Made by a program: the position numbers and the translations under genes. A stretch of 64,000 nucleotides of DNA from Paraburkholderia madseniana (GTDB taxonomy: Bacteria > Pseudomonadota > Gammaproteobacteria > Burkholderiales > Burkholderiaceae): NCBI RefSeq assembly GCF_009690905.1, contig NZ_VOSW01000004.1, forward strand, positions 104,856-168,855. The letters are read 5' to 3'. Positions 63,815 to 64,000 of this stretch are shown here, piece after piece (position 1 is the stretch's first letter; each line of letters begins with the position of its first letter). Under the pieces are notes generated by a model. The model had not been told where the DNA came from. It worked only from the letters and a program-made list of their open reading frames with translations, and searched no databases.

Positions 63815-63981
63815 CTATATTTCGACCGCGTCCGGAGCCTCGATCACCACGTCGGTTTCCGCGATCGCCACACACGGCAGGATGTAGCCTTCCGCTTTTT
63901 CTTCCCGGCTGAGACCCGGCCATTCGATCGTGTAGCGCACGCGTCCCGCCGTCATTTTGCATAGGCAGGTGCGGCATGTCC
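63815..63981 (-). CDS. [2Fe-2S] ferredoxin-like protein, C-terminal part (truncated by contig end)
   Basis: Reading leftward from the contig end, a frame of about 55 codons reads GTCRTCLCKMTAGRVRYTI..., ending GYILPCVAIAETDVVIEAPDAVEI. Cys-X2-Cys and the later Cys of LPCVA match the last three cysteine ligands of a plant-type [2Fe-2S] cluster. The domain could be a stand-alone ferredoxin or the C-terminal domain of an oxidoreductase; upstream sequence is missing because the contig ends in adapter. Confidence 0.75.
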
Positions 63982-64000
63982 CTGTCTCTTATACACATCT
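63982..64000. other. Tn5/Nextera mosaic-end adapter (assembly contamination)
   Basis: CTGTCTCTTATACACATCT, the exact 19-base Tn5 mosaic end used in Illumina Nextera libraries. It is not genomic. It extends the neighbouring frame with an artefactual MCIRDR start. Confidence 0.97.

Noticed and set aside
63486..63998. 170-residue leftward frame beginning MCIRDR
   Set aside because: The start is created by the Tn5 mosaic-end adapter; the true ferredoxin-like frame is a different one ending at 63815.

Overview
The window looks like a chromosomal contig end from a Burkholderiaceae bacterium, most likely Paraburkholderia. Supporting signs are high GC, a Burkholderia-type trimeric porin, an H-NS-family protein with the short TWxGxG-like C-terminal domain, an IF-1 with a basic tail, a cyanide-insensitive bd oxidase, a non-phosphorylating L-rhamnose cluster and many LysR, GntR and MocR regulators. 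The last 19 bases (63982-64000) are the Tn5/Nextera mosaic-end adapter, so the biological sequence stops at about 63981.

Region by region: 1-8.5 kb holds mixed genes: a desaturase fragment, CDP-diacylglycerol pyrophosphatase, an amidase, an FMN reductase broken by a G-rich stretch, a J-domain protein, an ArsC/LMW-phosphatase-like protein, a divergent H-NS-like protein and small exported or membrane proteins. 8.6-9.9 kb is a DHA1 efflux pump. 10.0-21.5 kb is an L-rhamnose catabolic and uptake locus: mutarotase, rhamnose 1-dehydrogenase, a probable lactonase, rhamnonate dehydratase, a second SDR that probably oxidises keto-deoxy-rhamnonate, an MFS carrier and a four-gene ABC importer, with a LysR regulator between the two transcription units. 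The enzyme for the final cleavage is not in the window.

21.7-42.6 kb is a dense stress-response and respiratory block: a host-attachment/baeRF-type protein, small orphan proteins, a DksA-like protein without zinc cysteines, a ClpK-like disaggregase, a YdeP-type molybdoenzyme, CioAB cyanide-insensitive oxidase with an overlapping or abutting bestrophin gene, moaA-moaE-moaD (which would supply the molybdoenzyme cofactor) and a MocR regulator. It continues with an encapsulin plus DyP-peroxidase cargo cassette bracketed by two nearly identical LysR genes in direct orientation. The second LysR gene is fused in frame to a DUF1269-type membrane-glycine-zipper protein. This cassette is the most distinctive part of the window.

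42.8-52 kb holds a porin, a ferric-type ABC importer (ATPase, double permease, binding protein) divergent from a TctDE-like two-component system, and the nitrate sensor pair NasS/NasT without its target genes. 52-64 kb carries a TPR-glycosyltransferase, a lipoprotein subtilase, a CynX-like MFS carrier divergent from its likely GntR regulator (two palindromic operators between them), an extra infA, a YheO/DauR-like regulator, an SDR, an OsmC protein, small DUF1653 and YqaE proteins, and the truncated end of a [2Fe-2S] ferredoxin-like gene.

No tRNA, rRNA, CRISPR array, complete insertion sequence or prophage was recognised.
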